From assembly GCA_048213135.1 (NCBI GenBank), contig PS015606.1, forward strand, positions 2,307 through 37,382: DNA of 35,076 bases, in the 5' to 3' direction. The notes under the pieces were generated by a model that saw only the letters and a list, made by a program, of their open reading frames with translations, did no database searches and was not told the origin of the DNA. The DNA comes from Reclinomonas americana ATCC 50394 (Eukaryota > Jakobida > Jakobea > Jakobida). Shown here piece after piece: positions 34,955-35,076 of the stretch (position 1 is the stretch's first letter; each line of letters begins with the position of its first letter). A program made the translations under genes and the position numbers.

Positions 34955-35076
34955 ATGGCGGGCTCCATTTTGCGTCTGGAGCCCAGCGTGGTCGAGTTTG
35001 GCGATGTGGAACCCGGGAAGCGATACACACGCCGTGTGACAGTCACCAATGTGGTTCGTGTCGTCTCGCTCCTCCC
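34955..35076 (+). CDS. 5' end of an ASH/MSP-like beta-sandwich protein (partial)
   Basis: ATG 34955 opens MAGSILRLEPSVVEFGDVEP then GKRYTRRVTVTNV before the window edge. A pattern of Pro-x-x-(V/L)-x-F-G-x-V-x-x-G followed by an alternating beta strand and TN is the start of ASH/MSP-type Ig-like domains, common in cilia- and centrosome-associated proteins (HYDIN, CFAP65, CFAP47, ASPM). Which member cannot be told from about 33 residues. A splice donor probably lies just after the last codons (GTGGTTCG or GTTCGT). Confidence 0.6.
   Translation, partial: MAGSILRLEPSVVEFGDVEPGKRYTRRVTVTNVVRVVSLL

Overview
The window is nuclear DNA from a compact eukaryotic genome. Genes are broken by many short introns (mostly about 60-90 nt), lie close together on both strands, and encode typically eukaryotic proteins: a P-type IIC ATPase, PARG, CCDC148, Sec61 beta, a PIKfyve/Fab1 kinase and ESF1. 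No operons, Shine-Dalgarno sites, IS elements, CRISPR arrays or tRNA/rRNA genes were seen. A CCDC148 homologue and a partial ASH/MSP-like protein would fit a flagellated protist, but the species cannot be fixed from the sequence alone. Five runs of N (15318-15458, 15816-16287, 21157-21366, 22277-22567, 33670-33961) show that this is a scaffold built from contigs.

Layout: 1-54 (+) possible 3' end of an upstream gene; 800-6435 (+) Na,K/H,K-ATPase-like cation pump with about 27 exons; 6443-8146 (-) seven-blade WD40 protein with a predicted N-myristoylation signal, tail to tail with the pump; 8512-11229 (+) poly(ADP-ribose) glycohydrolase, head to head with the WD40 gene; 11712-13799 (+) low-complexity protein with an RVxF motif; 13876-14360 (+) small membrane protein; 14401-14972 (+) small coiled-coil protein; 15023-18953 (-) CCDC148; 19345-19920 (+) Sec61 beta; 20049-22928 a low-complexity gene read on the minus strand, except for its middle contig, which codes on the plus strand and is probably inverted in the scaffold; 23093-31069 (-) PIKfyve/Fab1; 31171-34828 (+) ESF1; 34955-end (+) start of an ASH/MSP-like protein. 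The genes share no pathway; this is ordinary housekeeping and cytoskeletal content.

The most unusual signal concerns splicing. Many introns start with GTTGCG rather than GTRAGT. In the ATPase, using these sites restores alignment with the Na,K-ATPase family residue by residue, and across the window at least 17 introns in seven genes share this hexamer. Two GC-AG introns are also supported by frame closure or homology. The second notable result is the probable contig inversion at 21367-22276. Reversing it joins an Arg/Ser-rich N-terminus, a RAMA-like domain and an acidic/proline-rich C-terminus into one protein.
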